The notes under the pieces are model-generated. The model was not told where the DNA came from, did no database searches, and worked only from the letters and a program-made list of their open reading frames with translations. 64,000 nucleotides of DNA from Neobacillus niacini (lineage in GTDB: Bacteria; Bacillota; Bacilli; Bacillales; Cytobacillaceae): positions 98,501-162,500 of the forward strand of contig NZ_JAUSZN010000003.1 of NCBI RefSeq assembly GCF_030817595.1. The letters run 5' to 3'. Position numbers and translations under genes: made by a program. Shown piece by piece: positions 1-8,331 of this stretch (within the stretch, counting starts at the first letter, position 1; every line of letters begins with the position of its first letter).

Positions 1-279
1 AATAACTATATAATCATATTAACAAATTCAGTTGTTAAAAGAAAGTATTTACTGGGACAAAATTACCAAATGAATAGAATGTGTTCTTTTTGTTCATGAA
101 TTCGACACAAATAAATAGACAGCTAAATTTTAAAAAGTTATCATGGTTACATAAAGTTACCTGGTTATTAATAGAAAAAGATGACAGAGCTAGAGAAGAG
201 AAATATTTTTAAAAAAATCACGAAGTCAAAATTTATTTAATTGAGATTTACCTAGTTGCCATTCTAAAAAATGGACTTC

Positions 280-558
280 TCATACTGACCTCCTATATTG
301 CAACATAAACGCCTTTAGCAAAACAGTTGCTGAGCCTGAATTCTTTGGGAAGGCTTCAATCAGTGCTGGAAACGTCCCAGAATCCATAATAGAATAACTA
401 AAGCCTGCTATTAATGCCAAAACAAATGCTACTTGGATGTTAGGGGCTAATGGGATACCTGCTAAAAAAATAATATTTAGAAAAGTCGCTGTAACAACAA
501 GCGGTTTTCTTCCCATTTTATCTGAAAGCCTTCCTGCAAAGCTCTCAGTAGGGGCAAC
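280..558 (-). pseudogene. MFS transporter, internal fragment in inverted orientation
   Basis: Reads on the minus strand as the middle of a major facilitator superfamily permease. It carries the loop motif GRLSDKMGRKPL, then two hydrophobic segments and a GFSYSIMDSGTFPAL helix. Reading on from the loop, homology stops after VLLKAFM near 299, and the frame ends at 280. The matching C-terminal helices lie on the opposite strand from about 556, so a segment of roughly 260 bp looks flipped relative to the rest of the gene. AGTTGCC at 254-260 and its inverse GGCAACT at 553-559 sit close to the two ends but may be chance. There is no plausible start signal. I treat it as a dead remnant of a sugar permease. 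Confidence 0.65.
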
Positions 559-910
559 TCTTTTACCGATTATGATTGTATTTTTTATTTCTCATGATTT
601 GTTCTATGGTTTATCCTTTTTCGTGCCTGCAGCAATTTATTTTATTAATGGAATGGTTTTACTACTAACTCCATTCCCTAATCATAAAGCAAATAAATTC
701 AAAGATAATGTAAAGGATTATCGTTCTGTAGGCAGGGGCTCATCTAGTCGGAAAACATTTAAAAAAATTGATGCAGCCGGTCCTGATATTTATATCGTAG
801 GTCGCAGCGGTTTATTTGGATTAGATGAAGATATAGAAAAATCATGGGAAATCATGTGTAAAGATTATGAGGACATGACTAAGAAAGTGATATCGAAGGT
901 ATTATCATAA
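556..910 (+). pseudogene. Fused remnants: MFS transporter C-terminus plus AlsE-like epimerase C-terminus
   Basis: An open frame runs through this stretch, but it is a composite. The first half (LLPIMIVFFISH then two hydrophobic helices up to PFPNHK) is the end of an MFS permease. From about 735 the frame changes to the C-terminal end of a D-allulose/ribulose-phosphate 3-epimerase. SSSRKTFKKIDAAG, DIYIVGRSGLF and an amphipathic last helix match the end of E. coli AlsE in order and spacing. The (beta/alpha)8 barrel upstream, with its metal ligands, is absent. No ribosome binding site precedes it. The likely origin is deletion between a neighbouring transporter gene and epimerase gene of one sugar cluster. 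Confidence 0.65.
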
Positions 911-927
911 AAACCTTCCGCCTTATT

Positions 928-976
928 AGAGGCTACTCATTAATTTTGCAAATTCATGAGTAGCCTCTTTTTTTAT
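928..976 (+). terminator. Rho-independent terminator
   Basis: AGAGGCTACTCAT (928-940) pairs perfectly with ATGAGTAGCCTCT (956-968) and is followed by a T-run. It sits just after the fused remnant and probably once ended that transcript. Confidence 0.85.
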
Positions 977-1022
977 TTCTATTGGTCAAGAAGATTTATA
1001 AGTTGTAAAAACCGTTAGAAAA

Positions 1023-1058
1023 GGTCTTTCCATTAGTTTATCAAACTTATGAGAGGCC
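1023..1058. repeat. Dispersed terminator-like repeat, copy 1 of 3
   Basis: GGTCTTTCCATTAGTTTATC followed by a GAGAGGCC arm. The layout and loop resemble 13567-13601 and 50704-50738. This copy has decayed stem pairing and a short T-stretch (TTTTTC) behind it. Confidence 0.5.
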
Positions 1059-1160
1059 ATTTTTCTATGTTTACCTGTGCCTCTCACCACACGAAATGAA
1101 ATGATAAGATCTAAGCAAACGAGGAACAATAATCGGAAATGAGATAAAGCGAGGAGTTTT

Positions 1161-1886
1161 ATGAAAAAGTTTCTTCTAAGTATTCTTCTTTTAATGGTCC
1201 CTTCACAGGCAGTAGCACAGGGGAAAGTACCGATTTTGGTTTATCATTCTATCGATGAGTATAAAGGATTGGGTTCTAAGGAGCTATATGTCACACCGGA
1301 AAATTTCGAGAAGCAAATGATGTATTTGCGCGACCATGGCTTCACCTTATTAACGTTTGAACGATGGCAGGACATTGATAAAGTAAACAAGCCCATTTTT
1401 ATCACCTTTGATGATGGATATAAAAACAATCTAAAGGCCTTTGCTATCTTTCAAAAGCTGAAAACAGAACGATTTCAACCAACAGGAACTATTTTTATCA
1501 TTTCAGATTTCATTGGCCAATCGATCCGATTATCGGAATCGGAGATAAAAAAGATGGTGGATTCCGGCATCATCTCCATCCAGTCGCACACCGCGACTCA
1601 CTCTGATTTAATAAAAATAAAAGATTATGACTATGAACTTAAAGAGTCCAAGGATAAGATTCAAAGACTAACGGGTAAACCGGTGATTGCTCTTTCCTAC
1701 CCATATGGAACGTGGAATAACAAGGTGGTAGAGGAAACGAAGAAGCATTATAGGTTTGGGCTCACCACCACGCCTGAAGCATTCTCTAAAAAGGGAATAA
1801 AAGATGAGCTTTACCTTTTGCCGCGGATTTATGTAAAGTATTCAACTACGCTGGATGACTTTGCAAAGATTGTGGAAGGGGAATAA
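1161..1886 (+). CDS. Secreted polysaccharide deacetylase (NodB domain, CE4)
   Basis: A 241-residue protein predicted to remove N- or O-acetyl groups from a surface polysaccharide outside the cell. Residues 1-19 form a signal peptide ending SQAVA. The NodB domain has the metal and catalytic motif TFDDGY (Asp84, Asp85), the H-x3-H zinc pair in SHTATH (His143, His147) and the YPYG motif (180-183). The start is supported by GAGGAG just upstream. Its size fits the small single-domain members such as those acting on peptidoglycan or poly-N-acetylglucosamine, but the substrate cannot be read from sequence. It is monocistronic, with no partner gene nearby. Confidence 0.9.
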   Translation: MKKFLLSILLLMVPSQAVAQGKVPILVYHSIDEYKGLGSKELYVTPENFEKQMMYLRDHGFTLLTFERWQDIDKVNKPIFITFDDGYKNNLKAFAIFQKLKTERFQPTGTIFIISDFIGQSIRLSESEIKKMVDSGIISIQSHTATHSDLIKIKDYDYELKESKDKIQRLTGKPVIALSYPYGTWNNKVVEETKKHYRFGLTTTPEAFSKKGIKDELYLLPRIYVKYSTTLDDFAKIVEGE

Positions 1887-2156
1887 TGGTTCGAAATGTC
1901 CTTAAAAAGCCTCCATAGGATTATATATACAGGCTCCCTGCTTAAAGGGCGCTTATTTTTTGTTCATTTTTACGATATTTACGTCACTTTTTTGGATTGT
2001 TGAACAGTGTGCTGCCAATTATTTAATCATTCTATTTTCTTGTGATAGTCATGTTAATAATTTATATCAATAGGAATAACCAATATAATCTTTATGTTTC
2101 AAAATCTCTATGGCGGATATAGTAATAGATATCATCTTTTAAGGAGGCTTTATAAC

Positions 2157-2942
2157 GTGGAGAATCTACTTCAAAATCAGGTTGCTCTTGTTACAGGGGC
2201 TGGCTCAGGGATCGGAAGGGCTGCAGCTCTAAAGCTTGCTCAAAATGGGGGAAAGATTGCTTTAATAGATTTGCATAAAAAAAACGTGGAAAAAGTGAAA
2301 GATCAGATTGAAGAAATGGGGAGTGAGGCACTTGTCTTAGAAGCAAACGTTGCTCATCCCAAGGAAGTGGAGACCTGTTACAAAAGAACCATTGATCAGT
2401 GGGGGAGACTAGATGTGGTTTTTGCGAACGCGGGGATTAATGGGAAAGTTGCGCCCATAGAAGACTTGGAACCTAAGGAATGGGACTTAACCATATCCAA
2501 TAACTTAACGAGTACATTTTTAACTGTAAAATATGCGATCCCGTACTTGAAGAAAGAAGGGGGTAGTATCATTATTACTAGTTCCATTAATGGGAACAGA
2601 ATCTATAAAAATATTGGAATGTCTGCATATAGTACATCCAAAATTGGCCAGATGGGCTTTGGGAAAATGGCTGCTCTTGAGCTTGCCAATTACGGTATTA
2701 GGGTCAACATAATCTGCCCAGGTGCGATTGAAACAAGTATCAATGAAAACACATGGAAAGAAAATGAACAACTAAAAAAAGTCGAAATCCCTATTGAATA
2801 TCCTGAAGGAAACCAACCATTGAAGCACAAATCAGGAAAGGCTGAACAAGTCGCCGACTTAGTACTATTCCTTGCTTCTACCCAATCAAACCATATAACC
2901 GGAAGTGAAATTTACATTGACGGTGCCGAATCCCTTTTATAA
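2157..2942 (+). CDS. Short-chain dehydrogenase/reductase (SDR)
   Basis: An NAD(P)-dependent oxidoreductase of classical SDR type, about 261 residues. I place the start at GTG 2157, preceded by AAGGAGG at 2141-2147. The frame is open further upstream but has no ribosome site there. The Rossmann motif TGAGSGIG is at residues 13-20. ANAG follows the fourth strand, the active-site serine lies in ITSSING (about 142), and the YSTSK tetrad is Tyr158/Lys162. CPGAIET after the catalytic helix is typical. An acidic residue at the end of strand 2 (ALIDLHKK) suggests NAD rather than NADP. The substrate is unknown. It stands alone and ends at a shared bidirectional terminator. Confidence 0.9.
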   Translation: MENLLQNQVALVTGAGSGIGRAAALKLAQNGGKIALIDLHKKNVEKVKDQIEEMGSEALVLEANVAHPKEVETCYKRTIDQWGRLDVVFANAGINGKVAPIEDLEPKEWDLTISNNLTSTFLTVKYAIPYLKKEGGSIIITSSINGNRIYKNIGMSAYSTSKIGQMGFGKMAALELANYGIRVNIICPGAIETSINENTWKENEQLKKVEIPIEYPEGNQPLKHKSGKAEQVADLVLFLASTQSNHITGSEIYIDGAESLL

Positions 2943-2996
2943 AGAAAGGATATCATCAATATAGCTATAAAAAGTTAACTCACACCACAAAAAGAT

Positions 2997-3042
2997 AGAA
3001 CAAACAAAACGTCCACCTGCTAGTGGACATTTTGTTTGTTCT
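2997..3042. terminator. Bidirectional terminator between SDR gene and amylase
   Basis: A 20-bp arm, AGAACAAACAAAACGTCCAC, and its near-perfect inverse GTGGAC...TTGTTTGTTCT (3023-3042) enclose a 6-base loop. A/T tracts on both sides suit two convergent genes. Confidence 0.85.
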
Positions 3043-3073
3043 ATTAAAATTTGGCCATTATCTAAAAAGTATC

Positions 3074-4534
3074 TTATTCCATAGGAAGGTAAGTCCAAAC
3101 GGAAACGCAGCCACCGTTAACCGGGAAAGTGGCATAACCATCTTCTTCGATAGTGATCTGGTCATCCCTTGAGTTTGTTAGGTCCACCCATGTTTCTCCA
3201 GCTTTTCTTTTACCAACGTACATTCTTTTCTCACCATCTTCCCCATTTGAGATGACGACCGCACACCCTGAGTGTTTAAACTCTTTACTGCCAATGCGAA
3301 CCCAGCCAATGGTATTTGGATGGTCGAAGTAATCATGTTGTTCCCCGTATGCTTTCTCGTATCTGGCAAAGAGAAGGCGATCAATGATTTCTTTGTGTCC
3401 TTCTGCTGGCACCGGTCCTCCGATTCCGTAATAATCCCCATAGAACAGACACGGATTACCATCTCTTCTAAGGAGAATTAGGGCATATGCACTGGGTTTA
3501 AACCAGTCTTGAACCCATGATTCAAGAGATTCCAGGGGCTGAGTATCATGATTATCAACGAAGGTTACAGCATTCTTAGGATGGGAGTTCACAAGGGTAC
3601 CTTCGAAAATACTGGTTAAATCGAAATCGCTGCCTTCGTTGGAGGCTTGGTGCAACTTGTAATGCAAGGGGACATCAAACAAATCTATCCGATAATCGAC
3701 ATGGTCAAGGTATTCTTGGCAGGCATGAAGTTCAGTCCTCCATACTTCACCGACAAAATAAAAGTCATCACCACGGTGTTTACGCATCTCCTCTACAAAC
3801 TCACTGACAAAATAGTGATTAATATGCTTGAGTGCATCAAGACGGTATCCATCGCAGTTAAGGGTATCACTAAGCCATTTTCCCCATTCTATCATTTCTT
3901 TTTTTACTTCAGGGTGTTCATAGTCAATATCAGCAAACATTAGATAGTCATAATTACCATATTCATTATCTACATGATTACTCCAATCCTTGTCATCTCC
4001 AAGGATTTTAAATATTCCCGATTTCTCCGTCTTATTATCATAATCAGTCCCGACAAAATGTTCATGCCTCCATATAAAAGAAGAATATTTCCGCCCCCGC
4101 TCTGGAAATGTAAATTTTGTAAAAGCCTCAATTTCAAAGGGTTCAGATATCTCTTCCGTCCGGTCCTCCTGGTCCACTTCAATGACGTTAATTATTTCCG
4201 TCTCGTCAGCACCTGCTTTATGGTTCATTACGAGATCTATAAAGACTTTAATGCCGATATTTTGACATGCAGTTATTGCTTCTATTAGTTCTTGTTTAGT
4301 CCCGTACTTTGTCCGGATGGATCCCTTTTGATTAAATTCACCCAGATCGTATAAATCATATGGGGCATAGCCATTATCATCAGGAGAGATTGCCTTTGTT
4401 ACGGGCGGTATCCAGATGGATGTAATTCCTTTTTCTTTTAATTCTGGTGCCATTTCCTTCAGACGTCTCCAGTGTTTTCCATCTGGCTCTAGATGCCACT
4501 CGAAAAATTGCATCATGGTGTTGTTTCTTTTCAT
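3074..4534 (-). CDS. amyA: Cytoplasmic alpha-amylase (GH13)
   Basis: Hydrolyses alpha-1,4-glucans inside the cell. The 486-residue chain lacks a signal peptide and aligns along its length with E. coli cytoplasmic AmyA: QFFEWHLEPDGKHW at the start, SNGEDGEK and NGGCVSVW at the end. All four GH13 regions are present: DLVMNH; GYRLDALKH with nucleophile Asp233; FVGEVW with acid/base Glu263; FVDNHDTQ with transition-state Asp328. I use ATG 4534, which has GGGGGAAAGG immediately before it. An in-frame ATG at 4555 lacks a ribosome site. It is a single gene facing the SDR gene, and no maltose transporter lies nearby, so glycogen or imported maltodextrin are possible substrates. Confidence 0.92.
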   Translation of the reverse strand: MKRNNTMMQFFEWHLEPDGKHWRRLKEMAPELKEKGITSIWIPPVTKAISPDDNGYAPYDLYDLGEFNQKGSIRTKYGTKQELIEAITACQNIGIKVFIDLVMNHKAGADETEIINVIEVDQEDRTEEISEPFEIEAFTKFTFPERGRKYSSFIWRHEHFVGTDYDNKTEKSGIFKILGDDKDWSNHVDNEYGNYDYLMFADIDYEHPEVKKEMIEWGKWLSDTLNCDGYRLDALKHINHYFVSEFVEEMRKHRGDDFYFVGEVWRTELHACQEYLDHVDYRIDLFDVPLHYKLHQASNEGSDFDLTSIFEGTLVNSHPKNAVTFVDNHDTQPLESLESWVQDWFKPSAYALILLRRDGNPCLFYGDYYGIGGPVPAEGHKEIIDRLLFARYEKAYGEQHDYFDHPNTIGWVRIGSKEFKHSGCAVVISNGEDGEKRMYVGKRKAGETWVDLTNSRDDQITIEEDGYATFPVNGGCVSVWTYLPME

Positions 4535-4723
4535 GTTTCCTTTCCCCCAGTTCATTAATCTAAAGTATAAGAATATGTACCCGATTTGATAGAAAAAAAA
4601 CTAGAGAAATTAAATATATTTAGCTTCGATAGTTATAAGGGTTTTGCTTTTAAGGAGCAGGGGTTAATTCACTTGAACCTATAGGAGGTCTTTGGGTTTT
4701 TCTAAAAGCAATCAAAAAAAGGT

Positions 4724-4748
4724 GTTTAATTTAATAGAGGGCGGGAAT
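4724..4748 (+). promoter_or_regulatory. Sigma-B-type promoter
   Basis: GTTTAA (4724-4729), 13-base spacer, GGGAAT (4743-4748). This is one base from the general-stress consensus GTTTAA-N12-15-GGGTAT and is placed about 50 bases before the first KGG gene. It fits the known SigB control of GsiB-type proteins. Confidence 0.7.
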
Positions 4749-4795
4749 ATAAAGAGTGCAACAAAATTCCAATAAAATTAAGGAGGAATATTTCT

Positions 4796-5035
4796 ATGGC
4801 GAAGAATACCAAGAACAATCGCAGCGAAAACAATAATGGTAACATGACTGTCGAAGAGGCGGGACGGAAAGGTGGAGAAGCCACCTCCTCAAACCATGAT
4901 AGGGAATTTTATGAAAAGATCGGGCAAAAAGGCGGCGAAGCTACCGCTGCAAACCATGATAGAGATTTTTATGAAGAAATCGGCAGTAAAGGCGGCAAAG
5001 CCCGTGCTAGACAACGTGACAATGACAATAGTTAA
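4796..5035 (+). CDS. KGG-repeat general stress protein (GsiB-like), short copy
   Basis: A 79-residue, very hydrophilic protein made of KGG (Stress-induced protein, GsiB/LEA-like) repeats of about 20 residues. Each is KGGEAT followed by NHDREFYE and an EKIG/EEIG linker, and the last ends in KGGKARARQRD. Such proteins lack a fixed fold and accumulate in glucose starvation, heat, salt or desiccation stress; their molecular role is unsettled. AAGGAGG is at 4781-4787. A sigma-B-type promoter precedes it. It shares its ending (RARQRDND) with the next gene, so the two are paralogues from a local duplication. Confidence 0.85.
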   Translation: MAKNTKNNRSENNNGNMTVEEAGRKGGEATSSNHDREFYEKIGQKGGEATAANHDRDFYEEIGSKGGKARARQRDNDNS

Positions 5036-5107
5036 TAAAATAAATTTCTAGTTATCTAGTGATATTGAAAACCAAGTATTAAGAGAATAATATAGGAGGA
5101 ATTTTTA

Positions 5108-5452
5108 ATGAATAACAATAATCGAAATAACAACGATAATGATAAGATGACTTTACAAGAGGCAGGACGAAAAGGCGGCGAAGCTACCGCTAAAAACCAC
5201 GACAGAGAGTTCTATGAGGAGATTGGGCGTAAAGGCGGCGAAGCCACTTCAGAAAACCATGACAAAGAGTTTTATGAGGAAATCGGACGAAAAGGCGGCG
5301 AGGCCACTTCAGAAAACCACGACAGAGAGTTTTATGAAGAGATCGGGCGAAAAGGCGGCGAAGCCACTTCAGAAAACCATGACAGAGAGTTTTATGAAGA
5401 GATCGGGCGCAAAGGCGGAGAGTCACGTGCCAGACAACGTGACAATGATTAA
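5108..5452 (+). CDS. KGG-repeat general stress protein (GsiB-like), long copy
   Basis: A 114-residue paralogue of the preceding gene, 72 bases downstream, with its own AGGAGG site at 5095-5100. It has five KGG units, and the DNA units are exactly 60 bp long. The protein is nearly all charged or polar residues, with no hydrophobic core, signal peptide or membrane segment. It is likely co-transcribed from the sigma-B-type promoter at 4724 and ends at the terminator at 5501. The near-identity of the units means repeat number could differ between strains by slippage or recombination. Role: stress hydrophilin by family, mechanism not known. Confidence 0.85.
   Translation: MNNNNRNNNDNDKMTLQEAGRKGGEATAKNHDREFYEEIGRKGGEATSENHDKEFYEEIGRKGGEATSENHDREFYEEIGRKGGEATSENHDREFYEEIGRKGGESRARQRDND
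5161..5425 (+). repeat. Tandem 60-bp coding repeat (KGG units)
   Basis: Four full units start at 5161, 5221, 5281 and 5341, with a partial one from 5401. The shared core includes AAAGGCGGCGAAGCCACTTC and GACAGAGAGTTTTATGA. The period is exactly 60 bp, and units 2-4 differ at only a few positions, indicating recent expansion. Confidence 0.9.
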
Positions 5453-5500
5453 ATACGTAGCAACACTCATCAAAATTAATCCGATATATTAACGAAATAG

Positions 5501-5533
5501 GGGTGTCCCATACAATATGGGACGCCCTTTTTT
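5501..5533 (+). terminator. Terminator of the KGG operon
   Basis: GGGTGTCCCAT (5501-5511) pairs with ATGGGACGCCC (5517-5527, one G-T pair), then TTTTTT. Confidence 0.85.
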
Positions 5534-5607
5534 GCGTTGGATGCCTTCTATATTAATTACCCCATTGATTCTTATTCCAAAATGACAGTCGTATTGGCAC
5601 CGTTGAA

Positions 5608-5795
5608 TAAGCGGAGATTTTCCGGTTAGATTCAGAATGGAGCTCGTTTTGGGGTAAATAAGTGGAATTTTTCCGACTATGCAAAGCAAAATTGCCCATT
5701 TTTGAATTTTCCGAGCTAATAGGCGGAATCTCTCCGTCTATTTAAGCCTATTTTGTTATAAATTAATAACTAAGCGGAATTTTTCCGTCTATTTA
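5608..5795. repeat. Cluster of four short palindromic intergenic repeats
   Basis: Degenerate copies of TAAGCGGAATTTTTCCGTCTAT lie at 5608-5630, 5655-5680, 5717-5743 and 5771-5795, with a partial one at 5700-5720. Each has CGGA/TCCG arms about an A/T centre. They fill the otherwise gene-free stretch 5534-6004, where I see no coding frame. Confidence 0.7.
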
Positions 5796-6025
5796 TCCTA
5801 TCGGATGATTGATGTAACCTGATCCCCCAGCCGATAAGTGCAAACCCTCTTTATCTTATACTTAGTATTACTTGTTGCTGCCGAATTTATTTTGATATAT
5901 ATTCTAATAGTTGTGGGAAACCTCATATAATAAAATATGTGAATATAAGACTTCCACACTATTAATTAGCGTAAAATAATTATATACCTCAAAAGATAAA
6001 TTAAATGAGAAAGCCAGGGGGAAAA

Positions 6026-6598
6026 TTGAACAATAAGAGTAGAAAAAACTGGATTGAGCAGTTAATACAGTCAACAATGAGAGCTGTTGGAATAGAAATT
6101 GAACGGAGGCAAAACCCTACAGGGGTGAATATGAGCTATAACTTTATCCTTAACTATATAGGATATGATGTGAAACGTATAGAAGAAGCAATAAAGGAAA
6201 TGCAGGCTGAAGTTTCACTCGAATGTTATATTAAAGCTTTCACATTACATGAGTTAGGGCATGCGTTGGACCGGAAGGCTTTACTCGATTCACTGACAAA
6301 AACACTTGAATTTTACGAGATGAAAAAAAACCATACAATATCCGAACAATACAGTGATTACAATCATCTAACAATGTTAATCGAAGAGCATGAGATGAAT
6401 ATTGCGTTCGAAGAAACCGCTTGGGCGAATGCCGAAAAATTGAATATGGAATACGGTATTGTTGACTGGGATAGCTTTGAAAAGGTTAAGAATCAAGGAA
6501 TGGCAACTTATTTGAAATTATATGAAAAAGATTTACAGATATATAACAAGCTTGTATCGGAGCAAAACCGATGTCGTGATGCCTTTTCTTTTGCTTAA
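6026..6598 (+). CDS. Putative HExxH metallopeptidase-like protein
   Basis: I do not recognise the family. The 190-residue soluble protein has a zinc-binding HELGHALD motif near residue 75, inside a helix following a short strand, as in zincin peptidases. A second acidic helix, EEHEMNIAFEETAWANAE, about 45 residues on could supply the third ligand (a gluzincin-like E). There is no signal peptide or membrane segment. I favour TTG 6026 because AGGGGG ends 4 bases before it. An in-frame ATG at 6005 adds seven residues but has no ribosome site. Its stop overlaps the stop of the convergent gene on the other strand. Proteolytic activity is inference from the motif only. Confidence 0.7.
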   Translation: MNNKSRKNWIEQLIQSTMRAVGIEIERRQNPTGVNMSYNFILNYIGYDVKRIEEAIKEMQAEVSLECYIKAFTLHELGHALDRKALLDSLTKTLEFYEMKKNHTISEQYSDYNHLTMLIEEHEMNIAFEETAWANAEKLNMEYGIVDWDSFEKVKNQGMATYLKLYEKDLQIYNKLVSEQNRCRDAFSFA

Positions 6599-7434
6599 CT
6601 ATTCAGTTTAAGGTATTTCCTCCCCTTTTGTGGATAGATTCCCTCGGTTTGAAACCACTCCCAAAGCAAGGTGCCACTCTTTCGGCCAATAATGCCACTC
6701 ATAATAAGTTCAGGAACGATTATAATGGTGGGCAAGCCTTTTACATAATAGGTTTTATTGGTGTTAAATTCTTTTAAAACAGTAATCTGGTCAATGATAC
6801 TTGTGACCTCAAAAAGGCTATCCCATCTTTTCGTACATTGCTTGAAACTCTGGTTAGTTATTTCGATTTGATGCTCGGGACTAAAACCTTTCTGATGGAG
6901 TTGTGGAAAGTCTCTCAAAAAAATTGTATTCAGCACTTGCTCACATACTTTCAGGTCGGAAATTGCCTCTTTAGAATACTTATCAACGACTGCAAACCAT
7001 GTTGTACCAACACGCTTATCAAGCCACTGGACAAACATCCTTAATTGGGAAAGGAAAGTTTCTACTTGTTTTTGATCAGGGGTAATTCTCATGACATGAG
7101 GAAAGTGGGTGAAAATCAGTTCTTCCCAGAATGGTCGTTTGCATTTTTTCCATGAGGGTGGACAGTCATCTTCCAAAACGGTGGTCATAAAGTTTGATAA
7201 GATACGGAGAAACTCATTGCGGTCCTTGTCATAGGGGCTTATAAGTTTATAGTCGATAAAATCCTTGCCATAATATAAAAAGTGTCCCCGGTGCCTCATG
7301 TCAAATTCAGCACTTATTCTCATATTTTTTAATAGTTGATCACGTTCTTGGGGATTTTCAAAGTGCTTCATCAATACCTTCATCTGAGGTTCTTGCTCGT
7401 TACAAATATCCCTCGTATTATCGCTGTTCTTCAT
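6595..7434 (-). CDS. Hypothetical protein, 279 residues
   Basis: No family recognised. The protein is mixed in composition with many aromatic residues. It has a helical N-terminal half containing KKCKRPFWEELIFTHFPH and a basic C-terminal end (GTLLWEWFQTEGIYPQKGRK). It has no signal peptide, membrane helix or obvious catalytic motif. KGLPTIIIVPELIMSG near residue 235 is a hydrophobic strand-like stretch. A start at 7434 is preceded on the minus strand by only a weak ribosome-site candidate. It converges with the HExxH gene and overlaps it by four bases, so transcription of either could interfere with the other. Length and codon use look like a real gene. Confidence 0.65.
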   Translation of the reverse strand: MKNSDNTRDICNEQEPQMKVLMKHFENPQERDQLLKNMRISAEFDMRHRGHFLYYGKDFIDYKLISPYDKDRNEFLRILSNFMTTVLEDDCPPSWKKCKRPFWEELIFTHFPHVMRITPDQKQVETFLSQLRMFVQWLDKRVGTTWFAVVDKYSKEAISDLKVCEQVLNTIFLRDFPQLHQKGFSPEHQIEITNQSFKQCTKRWDSLFEVTSIIDQITVLKEFNTNKTYYVKGLPTIIIVPELIMSGIIGRKSGTLLWEWFQTEGIYPQKGRKYLKLNS

Positions 7435-7752
7435 AAAATCGACCTGCTTCCATAGTGAATTGTTTTTTGGAAAAGAAAAGTGAGGGTTAAAGGAGAATTT
7501 TGCTGGGACTACTAGTATTATATCCTTCTCATAAACGTATAAAATGGTTGAATTATGTTACTTTTGTGAAAAGTTGCTACCATTTTGCTAACGCAATTCA
7601 GTGAAAAACATTGAAATTCCGTTAAAGGTGTTATGGTAACGATTATCAAAACCACTTATCAATATAAAATTTATACGGATATTTCCTCGACAATAAATTG
7701 TTTTAGAAAACTGATAATAGCTTGGTTTAAAAGGGTTTGCAGCACTTTTAAA

Positions 7753-7969
7753 CAAACGATTAGTTAGTATAAAATTTGTTGCTATTTGCCGGAATATGTA
7801 TTCTACTAGTTTCTATTGTCAGTTTTGAAGAAAATTCCTAACAACCACAACTATTATTCGATAATTATTTCTCTTGAAAACAGCTCCAAGCAGATTAATT
7901 AAAGAGTTTACCCACTTTTCAATCAAACGTTTAATTAGCTAATTTAGTTTTAACCAAACGATTGATTAG
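7753..7969. promoter_or_regulatory. Three operator-like repeats, regulator not present
   Basis: CAAACGATTAGTTAG (7753-7767), CAAACGTTTAATTAG (7924-7938) and CAAACGATTGATTAG (7955-7969) share the pattern CAAACGWTTRRTTAG. The middle copy is nearly palindromic around ACGT. The spacing resembles TetR-family operators, but no such regulator is next to them. The surrounding 7435-8085 has no credible coding frame. Confidence 0.4.
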
Positions 7970-8085
7970 AAGAACTTTAAATGCTGTTAATCCTATGTTT
8001 AATCCTCCTTAGTTAGGCAGAATTTGTCGAGAAGTTGACTCGTGAAATACGGCGGTTATCATTTTAACTTTATTAACAGATTTAT

Positions 8086-8240
8086 ATCCCTGTGTTCAGA
8101 TGGGCATTTATTGGTCCATTGGCAACCGCTGATTTTGGTGGACTTGACATTTGGAAGAGTGTCGTTGAGAATCTTGCCCCAGTATTATCAAAAGAGATAA
8201 AGATTCCAGCATTTGTTGAGGAAACACTTCTTTTCCTTAT
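8086..8240 (+). pseudogene. 3-hydroxyacyl-CoA dehydrogenase-like C-terminal fragment
   Basis: A short frame encodes FRWAFIGPLATADFGGLDIW followed by KSVVENLAPVLSKE and a VPAF-like PAFVEE. This is the recognisable start of the C-terminal helical domain of 3-hydroxyacyl-CoA dehydrogenases (R-W-x-x-x-G-P-x-x-x-A-D-x-x-G-L-D). The NAD-binding Rossmann domain that should precede it is absent. After PAFVEE the frame turns into unrelated hydrophobic sequence to 8295. No ribosome site precedes it. I call it a remnant left by deletion just upstream of scrR. Confidence 0.55.
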
Positions 8241-8331
8241 CAGATCGATGTTCATCATTGCTCCATTGTGGATAGTGCCATTTATGTTACTATAATGATA
8301 TCGAAATTGAAATGTTATGAGGTTGAGGACA

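Noticed and set aside
437..910. A single 157-residue gene
   Set aside because: Its first ~40 codons are antisense to a recognisable MFS fragment, and the remainder joins two unrelated protein ends. It has no ribosome site.
5161..5425. CRISPR-like array
   Set aside because: The repeats are 60-bp coding units in frame with a KGG protein, with no unique spacers and no cas genes.
8092..8295. An intact small membrane gene
   Set aside because: The first two thirds match the inside of a dehydrogenase domain, and there is no start signal. Better explained as a remnant.
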